NCBI RefSeq assembly: GCF_019805165.1
Contig: NZ_RWIJ01000002.1
Coordinates: 186,001-250,000, forward strand
DNA: 64,000 bases
Direction of reading: 5' to 3'
Origin: Azospirillum sp. 412522
GTDB lineage: Bacteria > Pseudomonadota > Alphaproteobacteria > Azospirillales > Azospirillaceae
A program made the translations under genes and the position numbers. Below, piece after piece: positions 45,627 through 55,144 of the stretch. A model generated the notes under the pieces. It was not told where the DNA came from. It saw only the letters and a program-made list of their open reading frames with translations, and made no database searches. The stretch's first letter is position 1, and each line of letters starts with the position of its first letter.

Positions 45627-46985
45627 TCAGCCGAGAACGGTATCGTACAGCAGCTTCAGGTTCAGCGCGACGATCAGGCCGGCGACGATCCAGGACAGCC
45701 CGGCGACCCAGCCGGGAACGGCGAAGCGGCCCATCTTGCCGCGGTCGGTGACGAAGCGGACCAGCGGGATGACCGCGAAGGGAAGCTGCATCGACAGCAC
45801 GACCTGGCTGAACACCAGCAGTTGCGCCGTGCCGCTCTCACCGTAGAGCGCCGTCACCACCACCACCGGGATGATGGCGAGCCCACGGGTCAGCAGCCGG
45901 CGCGCCCAATGGGGCAGCCGCAGCCGCAGGAACCCCTCCATCACGATCTGTCCGGCCAGAGTCGCCGTCACCGTGGAGTTGAGGCCCGACGCCAGCAGCG
46001 CCACCGCGAACAGGGTCGAGGCGATGCCGAGGCCGAGCAGGGGCGACAGCAGTTCGAATGCCTCGCCGATCTCCGCCACGTCGGTATGGCCGCTGCCGTG
46101 GAACACGCTCGCCGCCAGGATCAGGATGGCGGCGTTGACGAACAGGGCGAGCATCAGCGCGACGGTGCTGTCGACCGTGGCCCAGGTGATGGCGTCGCGC
46201 CGCCCCTCGTCCGTCCGCGGATAGGCCCGCGTCTGCACGATGGAGGAATGGAGGTAGAGGTTGTGCGGCATCACCGTCGCTCCCAGGATGCCGATGGCGA
46301 CATAGAGCATGCCGGGGTTGGTCACCACTTCCGTCGTCGGCACGAAGCCGTGGAGCACGGCGGCCACGGGTGGGGCGGCGGCGGCGATCTGCACCAGGAA
46401 GCAGCCGGCAATGACCGTCAGCAGGGCCACCACGAAGGCCTCCATGTAACGGAACCCCCGCTGCATCAGCAGAAGCACCAGGAAGGCGTCGAGCGCCGTG
46501 ATCAGGGCGCCGCCGATCAGCGGGATGCCGAACAGCAGGTTCAACGCGATGGCGGTTCCGATGACCTCGGCAAGGTCGCAGGCGATGATCGCCGCCTCGC
46601 AGGCCACCCACAGCATCAGGTTGACCGGGCGCGGGTAATGGTCGCGGCAAGCCTGCGCCAGATCGCGCCCGGTGACGATTCCGAGCCGCGCCGCCAGCGA
46701 CTGCAGCAGGATCGCCATCAGGTTCGACAGCATGATGACGGACAGCAGCGTGTAGCCGAACTGCGACCCGCCGGCGAGATCGGTCGCCCAGTTGCCGGGG
46801 TCCATGTAGCCGACCGACACCATGTAGCCCGGCCCGGCGAAGGCCATCAGCCGGCGCAGCCACAGGCCGCCCTGCGGCACCGCGACGGAGGCATGGACCT
46901 CCGGCAAGCTTGGCCGGCCCGTACCCTCCGGGCTGGCGTATCTCCAGGCGCCGTGGGGCGGCACGGCGGCTTCGGCTTCCGACAT
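45627..46985 (-). CDS. mntH: NRAMP family manganese (Mn2+/H+) transporter
   Basis: 452 aa inner-membrane importer with 11 predicted helices. The metal-binding helix 1 motif [10 protein letters not shown] and helix 6 motif [19 protein letters not shown] are intact, and [18 protein letters not shown] is also characteristic. It takes up Mn2+ with protons. It is divergent from a DtxR/MntR-type gene across 142 bases holding an inverted repeat at 47045-47064, so it is probably repressed by that protein when manganese is sufficient. Confidence 0.95.
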   Translation of the reverse strand: MSEAEAAVPPHGAWRYASPEGTGRPSLPEVHASVAVPQGGLWLRRLMAFAGPGYMVSVGYMDPGNWATDLAGGSQFGYTLLSVIMLSNLMAILLQSLAARLGIVTGRDLAQACRDHYPRPVNLMLWVACEAAIIACDLAEVIGTAIALNLLFGIPLIGGALITALDAFLVLLLMQRGFRYMEAFVVALLTVIAGCFLVQIAAAAPPVAAVLHGFVPTTEVVTNPGMLYVAIGILGATVMPHNLYLHSSIVQTRAYPRTDEGRRDAITWATVDSTVALMLALFVNAAILILAASVFHGSGHTDVAEIGEAFELLSPLLGLGIASTLFAVALLASGLNSTVTATLAGQIVMEGFLRLRLPHWARRLLTRGLAIIPVVVVTALYGESGTAQLLVFSQVVLSMQLPFAVIPLVRFVTDRGKMGRFAVPGWVAGLSWIVAGLIVALNLKLLYDTVLG

Positions 46986-47035
46986 CGGCGTGACTCCCGG
47001 CCGAACTGAGAACTGGTATCAATCAAGTATGTACC

Positions 47036-47064
47036 GGGACAACGAGTATGCAAGATGCTATACT
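47036..47064 (+). promoter_or_regulatory. Putative mntR promoter overlapping an MntR-box-like inverted repeat
   Basis: -35 GGGACA (47036-47041), a 17-base spacer and -10 TATACT (47059-47064). An inverted repeat AGTAT-N10-ATACT (47045-47064) covers the -10, and its inner bases TATGC...GCTATA resemble the GC-TAT symmetry of known MntR boxes. A further AGTATG copy lies at 47026-47031, toward mntH. Repression of both divergent genes from this site is plausible. Confidence 0.45.
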
Positions 47065-47127
47065 TTCCCGGCTCGAACATTTTTCCGGTAAGGTGGGGCC
47101 TGACTGTCAGAGGAGCCGGAACACGCG

Positions 47128-47607
47128 ATGGCCGATCTCCCTAAATCGACCGGTTGGGGCGGGACTGCATCGGCGTCGGCCGAGACGGCCCTGCCTGATG
47201 CCGAGCTCCATGCCGAAGGCTTCCGCAAGACCAGGGAAGCGCAGCGGACGGCCCTGGCCGAGGATTACGTCGAACTGATCGCCGACCTGATCGAGAGCGG
47301 ACAGGAGGCCCGGCAGGTCGACATCGCCGCGCGGCTGGGGGTGGCGCAACCGACCGTCGCCCGCATGCTGGACCGGCTGGCGGCCGACGGGCTGGTCTAT
47401 CGCAAGCCTTACCGGGCGGTGTTCCTGACCGAGGCCGGCCGGCGGATCGCCGAGGAAAGCCGCGAGCGTCACCAGACGGTCGAGGCTTTTCTCCGGTCCC
47501 TCGGTGTCAGCGCCGACACCGCGCGCATCGACGCCGAAGGCATCGAACACCATGTCAGCGCCGAGACGCTCGACGCCTTCCGCCGGGCGTTGGCCCAGGG
47601 CGGCTGA
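47128..47607 (+). CDS. mntR: MntR manganese-responsive regulator (DtxR family)
   Basis: 159 aa, the size of enterobacterial-type MntR. The N-terminal winged helix-turn-helix (about residues 45-100; [40 protein letters not shown]) is followed by the metal-binding/dimerisation region with [31 protein letters not shown], whose Glu and His residues are the expected Mn2+ ligands. There is no SH3-like extension. It is divergent from mntH and would repress it with Mn2+. Confidence 0.93.
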   Translation: MADLPKSTGWGGTASASAETALPDAELHAEGFRKTREAQRTALAEDYVELIADLIESGQEARQVDIAARLGVAQPTVARMLDRLAADGLVYRKPYRAVFLTEAGRRIAEESRERHQTVEAFLRSLGVSADTARIDAEGIEHHVSAETLDAFRRALAQGG

Positions 47608-47631
47608 GGAAGAAAAGCGGCCGACAGCCGG

Positions 47632-48264
47632 TCAGTCGGCCAGACCGTTGTCGATGGCGATGCGGATCAGGGCGCGGGCGCTGTCGGCACCCAGCTTGTC
47701 CTTGATCTGGGTGGAGGCGTTGGCCACCGTCTTCTGGCTGATCCCCAGCCTGTCCGCGATGGCCGCCGTGGTCATGCCGCGCCCGACCAGACCTAGGATC
47801 TCCCGTTCGCGCTGGGTCAGGGCGGCCAACGGATCGGACAGCGGCGTCAGGCTCATCAACGCCAGGTCGCGGGCAAGCCCGTTGTCCAGATGGATGCGTC
47901 CCGCCAGCACCGTGCCGATCGCGGAGGCCAGGCTGTCCGGCGCGTCGTTCTTGGTGACGTAGCCCCGGGCGCCCGCCTTCAGGGCGCGGGCGGCGATGGC
48001 CGGGTCCTCGTGCATGCTGAAGATCAGGACGGGCACCTCCGGGGTTTCCTCCCGGATGGCGCGCAGCACCGCCATGCCGCCGCCGTCGCCCGGGATGTTC
48101 AGGTCGAGGACGACGACGTCCGGCCGCTCCGCCCGCCACAGGTCGAGCGCGCTGCCCACATCCTCCGCTTCCACAACGCGGCCGAGCGCCGCTTCGGCAA
48201 GCAGGCGCTGGCAGCCGGCGCGGACGATGGGATGGTCGTCGACCAGAAGAATGGTGCGGGTCAC
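47632..48264 (-). CDS. NarL/LuxR family response regulator
   Basis: 210 aa from a GTG start that has GGAG 9 bases upstream; an earlier GTG (48309) lacks one. The receiver domain (about residues 4-120) has phospho-acceptor Asp54 (VVVLDLNIPGDG), and the C-terminal LuxR helix-turn-helix (about 145-200) has LTQREREILGLVGRGMTTAAIADRLGISQKTVANASTQI. It forms a pair with the NarX-type kinase gene 48 bases upstream on the same strand. Similar pairs control PQQ-alcohol dehydrogenases such as ExaA, and one is encoded just beyond the kinase, so this is the likely regulator of that enzyme. Confidence 0.92.
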   Translation of the reverse strand: MTRTILLVDDHPIVRAGCQRLLAEAALGRVVEAEDVGSALDLWRAERPDVVVLDLNIPGDGGGMAVLRAIREETPEVPVLIFSMHEDPAIAARALKAGARGYVTKNDAPDSLASAIGTVLAGRIHLDNGLARDLALMSLTPLSDPLAALTQREREILGLVGRGMTTAAIADRLGISQKTVANASTQIKDKLGADSARALIRIAIDNGLAD

Positions 48265-48312
48265 GCCGTGTGCTCCAACTATAGCTTCATGCTTGACGAT
48301 TGGATTCACGCG

Positions 48313-49674
48313 TCAAATCGATTCCGATTTTACGCGATCCGATCTGGATGGTGAGGTCGGCGAGAGGATCGGTCGGGGCAGGCGCGCTGACACTCGGGTG
48401 CCTCCGCCGGGCGCCGCCCCGATCGACAGGATCCCGCCCAGGGTCCGGACTCGCTCCGCCATGCCGGAAATGCCGAATCCGCCTTGCCCCGGTTCGCTGC
48501 CGCCGCGCAGGCCGGGGCCGTCGTCCGTGACCGCGATCTCCACCGCTTCCGGATCGATGCGGAGGCGGACCGTCACGGCCGACGGTTTGGCGTGGCGCAG
48601 GGCGTTGACCAACGATTCCTGCACCAAACGGTAGACGGTCAGCCGCAGCACCTCGTCGCAGCCGTCCAGTTCCGCAGTTGCGGCCGGCGGGTCGATCGAA
48701 AGCGTCAAGGCCATGCCGGGCTGGCGCCGCATCCAGTCGCCGGCCAGTTCGGCCAGCGCCTCGCTCAACGGCAACTGGTCCAGCAGGGCGGGGCGCAGTC
48801 GGACCAGGATTCGCCGGCTCAGGCGGTGGACCTCCGCCGCAGTGTCCAGGATCTGGGCGGCGCGCTCCGAAGCCTCCCTTGCGGCCTCTCCCGTGGCCTC
48901 CCCATCCCGCAGGCGCAGGATGCGGCCGGCATCCACCTTGATCGCGAAAAGGGCGGCACCAAGCTCGTCGTGGATTTCGCGGGCGATCTCCCGCCTTTCG
49001 GCATCCTGCGCCGCGACGATCCGCTGGCCGGTCCGCCGGTTCTCCGCCTCCGCCGCCGCCAACCCGTCGGCCAGCGCGGCGATGCCGGTTCCCAGCCGGA
49101 CGAGTTCGGGAACGCCGTGGCCGTCGAAGGCGAAAGCGTATTGGCCGGCGCGCAGCCGTTCCACCCCGGCTTCCAGCCGCGACAGCGGGGCCAGGGCGCG
49201 GCCGACCGCCAGATGGGCCGCCCCCATCAGCAGCAGCCCGACCGCAAGCATCGCGGCGGCGAGATCGCTCATGTCCTCCCAGACCTCGGCGATCTCATCC
49301 CATGGCTCGGCGACGATGCGCAGGCCGCCTCCCGCCAGCCGGCGCTCCTGCGGCTCCCCCCCGATCAGCGCAGCGAACCAATCGGGTGCACGCCGTTTTA
49401 CCGGTTCCGGTTCCGGCAGGCCGTCGGCCCCCATGAACCGCAGATGGCGCAATCCCAGCCCGTTCAGCATTGCGATGCCGCCCGGCACCTCCCCGCGTTC
49501 GGCCGCTGCGAGACCGAGCGCACCCCCCAGTTCCAGGGCCGAGTCCATCTCGGCGCGGACGGCGTCACGGGCGTTGGCGACCATCACCGCCCCGCCGGCC
49601 GCCGCCATCAGCAGAAGGAAAAGCCCGATCAGGGCCAGGATGCGCATCCTCAGCGACACCGTTGCCCACTCCAT
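48313..49674 (-). CDS. NarX/UhpB-type sensor histidine kinase (HisKA_3)
   Basis: 453 aa. Two membrane helices (about residues 10-32 and 137-158) frame a periplasmic sensor of about 100 residues with no known fold. A HAMP-like linker leads to the HisKA_3 dimerisation domain with phospho-acceptor His in REIAREIHDELGAALF (near residue 236), and then an ATPase domain with VQESLVNALRHAKPS and DDGPGL...GFGISGMAERV. It pairs with the NarL-type regulator. A periplasmic sensing domain suits detection of an alcohol or its oxidation product, since the divergent neighbour is a periplasmic alcohol dehydrogenase (inference). Confidence 0.92.
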   Translation of the reverse strand: MEWATVSLRMRILALIGLFLLLMAAAGGAVMVANARDAVRAEMDSALELGGALGLAAAERGEVPGGIAMLNGLGLRHLRFMGADGLPEPEPVKRRAPDWFAALIGGEPQERRLAGGGLRIVAEPWDEIAEVWEDMSDLAAAMLAVGLLLMGAAHLAVGRALAPLSRLEAGVERLRAGQYAFAFDGHGVPELVRLGTGIAALADGLAAAEAENRRTGQRIVAAQDAERREIAREIHDELGAALFAIKVDAGRILRLRDGEATGEAAREASERAAQILDTAAEVHRLSRRILVRLRPALLDQLPLSEALAELAGDWMRRQPGMALTLSIDPPAATAELDGCDEVLRLTVYRLVQESLVNALRHAKPSAVTVRLRIDPEAVEIAVTDDGPGLRGGSEPGQGGFGISGMAERVRTLGGILSIGAAPGGGTRVSARLPRPILSPTSPSRSDRVKSESI

Positions 49675-50099
49675 AATAAGACCATAGGCGGAATGTTAGT
49701 CGATCAACCTGATCGCACGCCATCCGCCCTTCGGACAATCGAACGGCGGCACAGGCCTGGATTTCGGCATCCGCCGCCAATGGACAGGAAAAAATCCCGG
49801 ATCCTTCGGGATGTCGTCATGGCGGCGTGTCAAGAATTTCTTCCCCGGATTGTCGAATGGTATGGCAGGTCGGCCGGAGTGACTATTGGTACCGGCAAGA
49901 CATGGTGCTGTGCGCCGGGCGGGATGCACAGGCCGATTTTCAAAAGGTCCTGCCGCTCAGAAAGCAACGGCCTTCTGGCACGACATCGTCACGCCTGGTC
50001 CTTCCCACGCCCGGGGCGGCATTGCCTCCCGCCGTCAGCGGGATCGGATGGGCCGGCGTGACGGTATCGCAGGCATGGGGCAATCAACGGGGGAAACGC
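49675..50099. other. Intergenic control region of the PQQ alcohol dehydrogenase
   Basis: 425 bases between the divergent kinase and dehydrogenase genes. Open frames here run into the dehydrogenase frame without a start site, so I call no gene. Regulated promoters are expected; no consensus sigma54 element and no clear operator was found by eye. Confidence 0.5.
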
Positions 50100-52016
50100 A
50101 TGACACTTTCGTCCTACAGCGAGACGACGGCCTTCACCGGCAGCAAGCCTCGGCGCCGGTCTCGCAGGATTCCGCTGCCGGGGATCGCCACCGTGATCGC
50201 GGGACTGTTCCTGGCCGCGTTGCCGGCCACTCCGTCTCTGGCCTCCGACGTCACCTGGGACGCCATCGCCAACGATGCGAAAAACCCCGGCGACGTGCTG
50301 ATGTACGGCATGGGGGTGGAGGGCAAGCGTTTCAGCACCCTGAAGCAGATCAATACGGAAAGCGTGTCGCGGCTGGTTCCAGCCTGGTCCTTCTCCTTCG
50401 GCGACGAGAAGCAGCGCGGGCAGGAGACCCAGGCGCTGGTCCATGACGGGGTGATCTACGTCACCGCCTCCTACTCGCGGATGTTCGCGCTGGACGCCAA
50501 GACCGGCAAGCGGCTGTGGAGCTATTCCCACCGCCTGCCCGACGACATCCGGCCCTGCTGCGACGTGGTCAACCGGGGGGCGGCGATCTATGGCGACAAG
50601 CTGTTCTTCGGCACGCTCGACGCCTCGATCGTCGCGCTGAACAAGGACACCGGCAAGGTCGTCTGGAAGAAGAAGTTCGCCGATCACAAGGTCGGCTACA
50701 CCATGACCGGCGCCCCAACCGTGGTGAAGGACCAGAAGACCGGCAAGGTGCTGCTGATCCACGGCTCGTCGGGCGACGAGTTCGGCGTGGTGGGGCGGCT
50801 GTTCGCCCGCGACCCCGACACCGGCGAAGAGATCTGGATGCGTCCGCTGGTCGAGGGCCACATGGGTCGGCTGAACGGCAAGGACAGCACGCCCACCGGC
50901 AGCGACAAGGCCCCCTCCTGGCCGCGCGACAAGGACGGCAATCTGGTGGAGGCGTGGAACCACGGCGGCGGCGCCCCCTGGCAGAGCGCCACCTTCGACG
51001 TGGAGACCAACACCATCGTCATCGGCACCGGCAACCCCGCGCCCTGGAACGGCTGGGCGCGCTGGCCCGGCGACAGCCTCTACACCTCCGGCCAGGCCTA
51101 TGTCGATCCGACCACCGGCGAGCTGAAGGGTTTCTACCAGCACACGCCCAACGACACCTGGGACTTCTCCGGCAACAATGAACTGGTGCTGTTCGACCAT
51201 ACCGACGCGTCGGGCAAGACGGTGAAGGCGACGGCCCATGCCGACCGCAACGGCTTCTTCTACGTCACCGACCGCATCAAGCTGGCGACGGCCGGCGGCG
51301 AGCCGAACAAGCCGAACAGCGTGCTGGCGGCCTATCCCTTCGTCGACGGCATCACCTGGGCCAAGGGCATCGACCTGAAGACCGGCCGCCCGATTGAGAA
51401 CGAGGGCCAGCGTCCGCCGCTGCCGGCCGAAGGCGAGAAGCGCGGCAAGCCGGTGGAGGTGTCGCCGCCGTTCCTGGGCGGCAAGAACTGGAACCCGATG
51501 TCCTACAGCGAGGACACCAAGCTGTTCTACATCGCCGCCAACCATTGGAAGGAGGACTACTGGACCGAGCATGTCGGCTACAACCCGGGCTCGGCCTATC
51601 TCGGCATGGGGTTCCGCATCCACAAGATGTTCGACGACCATGTCGGCAGCCTGCGGGCGCTGGATCCGAAGACCGGCAAGATCGTCTGGGAGCACAAGGA
51701 GGAACTGCCGCTGTGGGCCGGCACGCTGGCGACTGCCGGCAATCTGGTCTTCACCGGCACCGGCGACGGCTTCGTCAAGGCTTTCGACGCCAAATCCGGA
51801 CAGGAGCTGTGGCACTTCCAGACCGGGTCGGGGATCGTTTCCTCCCCGATCACCTGGGAGCAGGACGGGGTGCAGTATGTCGGCATCACCACCGGCTATG
51901 GCGGCGCGGTGCCGCTGTGGGGCGGCGATCTGGCCGACCTGACCACCCGCGTGACCCAGGGCGGTTCCTTCTGGGTGTTCAAGCTGGCCGACGTGAAGGT
52001 CTCCAGCAGCAAGTGA
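50100..52016 (+). CDS. PQQ-dependent alcohol dehydrogenase (methanol/ethanol family, calcium type)
   Basis: 638 aa periplasmic quinoprotein. A signal segment (ATVIAGLFLAALPATPSLAS, cleaved near residue 49) precedes an eight-bladed propeller with tryptophan-docking repeats (KTGKRLWSY, DTGKVVWKK, KTGKIVWEH, KSGQELWHF). The ring-forming Cys pair is Cys153-Cys154 (RPCCDVV). The catalytic Asp355 lies in DTWDFSGNNE; the residue two places on is Ser, not the Asp that marks lanthanide-dependent XoxF/PedH enzymes, so Ca2+ is the expected cofactor metal. It oxidises alcohols to aldehydes and passes electrons to a cytochrome c, which is not encoded nearby. It is divergent from a two-component system and followed by a strong terminator. 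Confidence 0.93.
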   Translation: MTLSSYSETTAFTGSKPRRRSRRIPLPGIATVIAGLFLAALPATPSLASDVTWDAIANDAKNPGDVLMYGMGVEGKRFSTLKQINTESVSRLVPAWSFSFGDEKQRGQETQALVHDGVIYVTASYSRMFALDAKTGKRLWSYSHRLPDDIRPCCDVVNRGAAIYGDKLFFGTLDASIVALNKDTGKVVWKKKFADHKVGYTMTGAPTVVKDQKTGKVLLIHGSSGDEFGVVGRLFARDPDTGEEIWMRPLVEGHMGRLNGKDSTPTGSDKAPSWPRDKDGNLVEAWNHGGGAPWQSATFDVETNTIVIGTGNPAPWNGWARWPGDSLYTSGQAYVDPTTGELKGFYQHTPNDTWDFSGNNELVLFDHTDASGKTVKATAHADRNGFFYVTDRIKLATAGGEPNKPNSVLAAYPFVDGITWAKGIDLKTGRPIENEGQRPPLPAEGEKRGKPVEVSPPFLGGKNWNPMSYSEDTKLFYIAANHWKEDYWTEHVGYNPGSAYLGMGFRIHKMFDDHVGSLRALDPKTGKIVWEHKEELPLWAGTLATAGNLVFTGTGDGFVKAFDAKSGQELWHFQTGSGIVSSPITWEQDGVQYVGITTGYGGAVPLWGGDLADLTTRVTQGGSFWVFKLADVKVSSSK

Positions 52017-52044
52017 CCGGCTCCGCGAAACCGGAGCATGGAGC

Positions 52045-52074
52045 GCCGGGGCGGTTGCCGCCCCGGCCCTTTTT
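52045..52074 (+). terminator. Rho-independent terminator after the PQQ dehydrogenase
   Basis: A perfect 10-bp GC stem (52045-52054 with 52058-52067), TTG loop, and a T-run at 52070-52074. It lies 29 bases after the stop codon and 19 bases before the pentapeptide gene, so that gene is read through partially or has its own promoter. Confidence 0.9.
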
Positions 52075-52092
52075 CCCCTTGGAGGCATCGCC

Positions 52093-52779
52093 ATGACGTC
52101 GCGCAGCAAGGCCGTGCAGGCCGCCGCCCCCTGTAAGACCCGGGCCCGGAAATTCCTGGCCCTATCCGCCCTGGCTTTTTGCTTCGCGTCTCCCGTTCCG
52201 CCCTTGTTCGCGGCGGAGCTGGAGACAGCCGCCATCGACGATCAGGCCGGGCAGCCGGTCGGTGGTGGCGAGGAGGAACGGGCAAGCATCGTCGGCGGCT
52301 GCACGCTCGGTCCCCGGATCGTCTGCCCCGAGCTGGACCTGCGGCATCGCAACCTGCGCGGCCTGTCGCTGGCGGGTGCCGACCTGCATGGGGCCAACCT
52401 GATGCGGGCCGACCTGCGCAAGGCCGACCTGCGTGGCGCCGACCTGACGGGCGCCATTCTGGACGGCGCCGACCTGCGGACCGCCTTCCTCCAGGGCGCG
52501 CGCCTGTCCGGTGCCCGGCTGCGTGGCGCCAATCTGGAATTCGCCCGTGCCACCGGGGCCGACTTCACCGGCAGCGACCTGACCGCTGCCAATCTGGAGG
52601 CGATCCGCGCCGACAAGATCAATCTCGCCGGCGCGAACCTGGAGGGAGCCAACCTTCAGGAGGCGAAGATGGCCCTGTCCAACCTGTCCGGCGCCAACAT
52701 GGACGGGGCCAAGCTGCGCTTCGCGATCTTCCAGGATGCGCTGATGACGGGGTGCCGGGCCTGTCCTGCTGGCTGGTGA
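52093..52779 (+). CDS. Exported pentapeptide-repeat protein
   Basis: 228 aa. A signal peptide (FLALSALAFCFASPVPPLFAA, residues 21-41) is followed by about 45 variable residues and then some 25 tandem pentapeptides of the A(D/N)Lxx type (about residues 80-215; ADLHGANLMRADLRKADLRG), which form a right-handed quadrilateral beta-helix. The chain ends with a CRAC pair. Being exported it cannot be a Qnr-like gyrase protector. It follows the PQQ dehydrogenase and may serve that periplasmic system; the role is unknown. Confidence 0.88.
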   Translation: MTSRSKAVQAAAPCKTRARKFLALSALAFCFASPVPPLFAAELETAAIDDQAGQPVGGGEEERASIVGGCTLGPRIVCPELDLRHRNLRGLSLAGADLHGANLMRADLRKADLRGADLTGAILDGADLRTAFLQGARLSGARLRGANLEFARATGADFTGSDLTAANLEAIRADKINLAGANLEGANLQEAKMALSNLSGANMDGAKLRFAIFQDALMTGCRACPAGW

Positions 52780-53356
52780 TCGGCCGATTGGTGAAATCAG
52801 CAATGCCGGCGGCGTTTCGGTCCCGCCAGCCGGCGTAGGCGGTTGCGCAAACCGGCAGGCCGCAGGGGGGGGCCGGACGACCCGGGCGAAGATGGGGGCA
52901 GTGGTCTGCGGCGCTGGTCAACCAGGAATTTTTTTATTTTTTCCCGAAGGAAAGTTATCAACGGACGGCGCTCCGTTCCCCCCACGCTTGCACGTCATAT
53001 GAATTTAAGGCGGCTTTTCAAATTCGATAATCACGAGCTTGATCTTTGCTGCACCGCAACCAAGGTGTGTATTCAGGGAGCAGAGATCGCGGCCGGCTTT
53101 GTAATGTTTGTTGGAAAGGGTGAAAACCAGCGCCGTCGCCCTGGAACGCTCTACGATATCTGACCGTTTCGGAGTATATCACGGCATTTTTCAAAGTATT
53201 TTCAGTATCCGTGATATCAACAAAACGCATACCCACGTATGATCCATGATAACGGAAACTTCTATTTCCGACGCAAATTCGGTTTACCAATTCTTTGGAG
53301 TTAGGATTTAGCTTCCGAAACACTTCTCCGTAGCGGTTGTGTGTCTGGAGCTAATA
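52780..53356. other. AT-rich intergenic region
   Basis: About 577 bases. The left 140 are ordinary GC-rich sequence; from about 52925 to 53356 the sequence is visibly AT-rich (for example a T-run at 52930-52942), unlike the rest of the window. Two open frames of about 100 codons here have no ribosome-binding site or recognisable product. It is likely a promoter region of foreign or fast-evolving origin. Confidence 0.5.
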
Positions 53357-55039
53357 ATGCAACCAAATTCGGTCGCACGTCCGCGCGTGACTCTGCCAAT
53401 TCTGATGATGCTCAGCCTTCTTCTGTTTTCTTGTCTGATTTATACAAAATTTTACGGAAATACAGGGATTGAGCCCGGATCGTCTGTCGCACAGGTTGCG
53501 TTGAGCGCGACACGCGATCATGTGGCAATGGCAGCGGCCTTGATTTCGGTGCTGTCGGTGGCTGCGGGACTGCTGCTGCCTGCCGTCCTGCGCATGGCCG
53601 GCGCCACGCCCCTGCGAGCGCTGGCAACGGTCGGGGCGGGGCTGCTGGCCTTCAGTGCGGCAACCCTGCCGCGGTTCGTCGGCATGCTGCCGGCCGAGGC
53701 TGTCCGCGGCTTTCTCTATGACGGGGCCGTGCTGCTGGTCGTCTGTCTGCTCCTGGCGTTCGAAGGGTTGCTCCTGCTCGCCGCCCGGCCGCAGCGAGGG
53801 GACGTGGAACCGGCTTCGGAACGCGCATCGGCGGTGGGCGGCATGCGCGCCGCCCTGTTCCTGTTCATGCTGGCGGAGGAACTGTCGCGATCCTTCCTGC
53901 CGCTCTACACGCGCGAACTCTACACACCCGTTCCCGGCCTGTCGGAGACCCTGATGATGGGGTTGCCGATCGGACTGTTCATGTTCCTGGTCGCCGTCTT
54001 CACGCCCTTCGCAGGCGCCTGGGCCGACCGGTTCGGCAGCCGTCGCACGCTGCTGCTCGGCACCTTGCCGGCGGTGGCGGGATTTGCCGGGACGGCGATG
54101 GCCGGGTCGTTGATGGAACTGCTGCTGTGGCGCGGCGCCTGCGCGCTCGGCTATGCGGTGATGTTCATCGGCGCCCAGGGCTTCGTCGCCCGCCACACCC
54201 CGGCCGACCGGCGGGCGCGCGGCATGGCGCAATTCGTCGCCGCGGTGATCGTCGCCGGCCTGTGCGGCGCGCCGCTGGGCGGCATCCTCGCCGATCAGTT
54301 CGGCTATCGCTCCACCTTCGTGGTCTCGGCCCTGCTGGCGCTGGCGGCGGCCGGCGTGGTGACGCTTCTTCCGGCCGACCGGGTGGAGCGGGTGCAACGG
54401 CGCCCCTTCCGTATGGGCGACGCGGGATCGCTGCTCGCCAATCCCCGCTTCCTGGCGCTGCTGATGTTCTCGTCGGTGCCGACGAAGCTGATGCTGACCG
54501 GATACCTGTTCTATCTTGTCCCGGTGTCCCTCCATGCGGCCGGCGAGACTCCCGCCGGGATCGGCCGGCTGATGATGACCTACGGGCTGATCATCGTCCT
54601 GCTCGGTCCCTGGGTGTCGAAGATGGCCGACCGGACCGGCCGCCACGCCCTGTTCGCCGGGCTGGGCGGTCTGGTCGGCGGAGCCGGCACCCTGGCGATC
54701 CTGCAGGAACAGGGTGTTGCCGGGATCGTGATCGGAATCGCGGCGCTCGGCGTCGCCCATGCCCTCAACAACGCCACCCAACTCGCGCTGGTGCCGGAAG
54801 TCTGCCGCGCGGACTGCGCCCGCATGGGCGAGTCCACCGTCTTCGCAGTCTATCGTCTGCTGGAGCGCGGCGGTTCGGTGATCGGCCCGCTGCTGGCCGC
54901 GGCGCTCGCCGACCGTTTCGGGATTCAGGCCGCGCTGGTGGTGCTGGGCGTGCTCGGCATGCTGTGCGGCACGGCCTTCTGCATCGTCTTCCTGCTGACC
55001 CCTTCCGTCTCGCCGGCAGCCGGGGAGGCCGCCCGATGA
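53357..55039 (+). CDS. Major facilitator superfamily transporter with an N-terminal membrane extension
   Basis: 560 aa. A 12-helix MFS core (about residues 160-550) carries the A-motif ADRFGSRRT after helix 2 and a related ADRTGRHALF in the second half. Ahead of it lies an extra region of about 150 residues with four hydrophobic segments, including a leader of AT-rich codon use (LPILMMLSLLLFSCLIYTKFYG). The ATG at 53357 has GGAG seven bases upstream. It heads an operon with a hydrolase and a phosphatase, so it may export or import an esterified small molecule. Substrate unknown. Confidence 0.85.
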   Translation: MQPNSVARPRVTLPILMMLSLLLFSCLIYTKFYGNTGIEPGSSVAQVALSATRDHVAMAAALISVLSVAAGLLLPAVLRMAGATPLRALATVGAGLLAFSAATLPRFVGMLPAEAVRGFLYDGAVLLVVCLLLAFEGLLLLAARPQRGDVEPASERASAVGGMRAALFLFMLAEELSRSFLPLYTRELYTPVPGLSETLMMGLPIGLFMFLVAVFTPFAGAWADRFGSRRTLLLGTLPAVAGFAGTAMAGSLMELLLWRGACALGYAVMFIGAQGFVARHTPADRRARGMAQFVAAVIVAGLCGAPLGGILADQFGYRSTFVVSALLALAAAGVVTLLPADRVERVQRRPFRMGDAGSLLANPRFLALLMFSSVPTKLMLTGYLFYLVPVSLHAAGETPAGIGRLMMTYGLIIVLLGPWVSKMADRTGRHALFAGLGGLVGGAGTLAILQEQGVAGIVIGIAALGVAHALNNATQLALVPEVCRADCARMGESTVFAVYRLLERGGSVIGPLLAAALADRFGIQAALVVLGVLGMLCGTAFCIVFLLTPSVSPAAGEAAR

Positions 55040-55144
55040 TCGTCCCGGCAGCCCCGCCCCGCCCCTCACCCTTCGATGCTCCAAACTCCCGCCTCATTGC
55101 ATCCATCGCCCCCACACCCATCGATCACGGAGGCTTCGACGCCC

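Noticed and set aside
49860..50000. Possible sigma54 promoter (TGGCA-type sequences) before the PQQ dehydrogenase
   Set aside because: The TGGCA matches lack a GC element at the required spacing.
49827..50099. In-frame upstream extension of the PQQ dehydrogenase
   Set aside because: It would place about 90 residues ahead of an evident signal peptide; the ATG at 50100 after the GGGGGAAA tract fits better.
52843..53323. Two overlapping frames of about 100 codons on opposite strands in the AT-rich gap
   Set aside because: No ribosome-binding site, no signal or domain, and a composition unlike coding sequence here; treated as intergenic.
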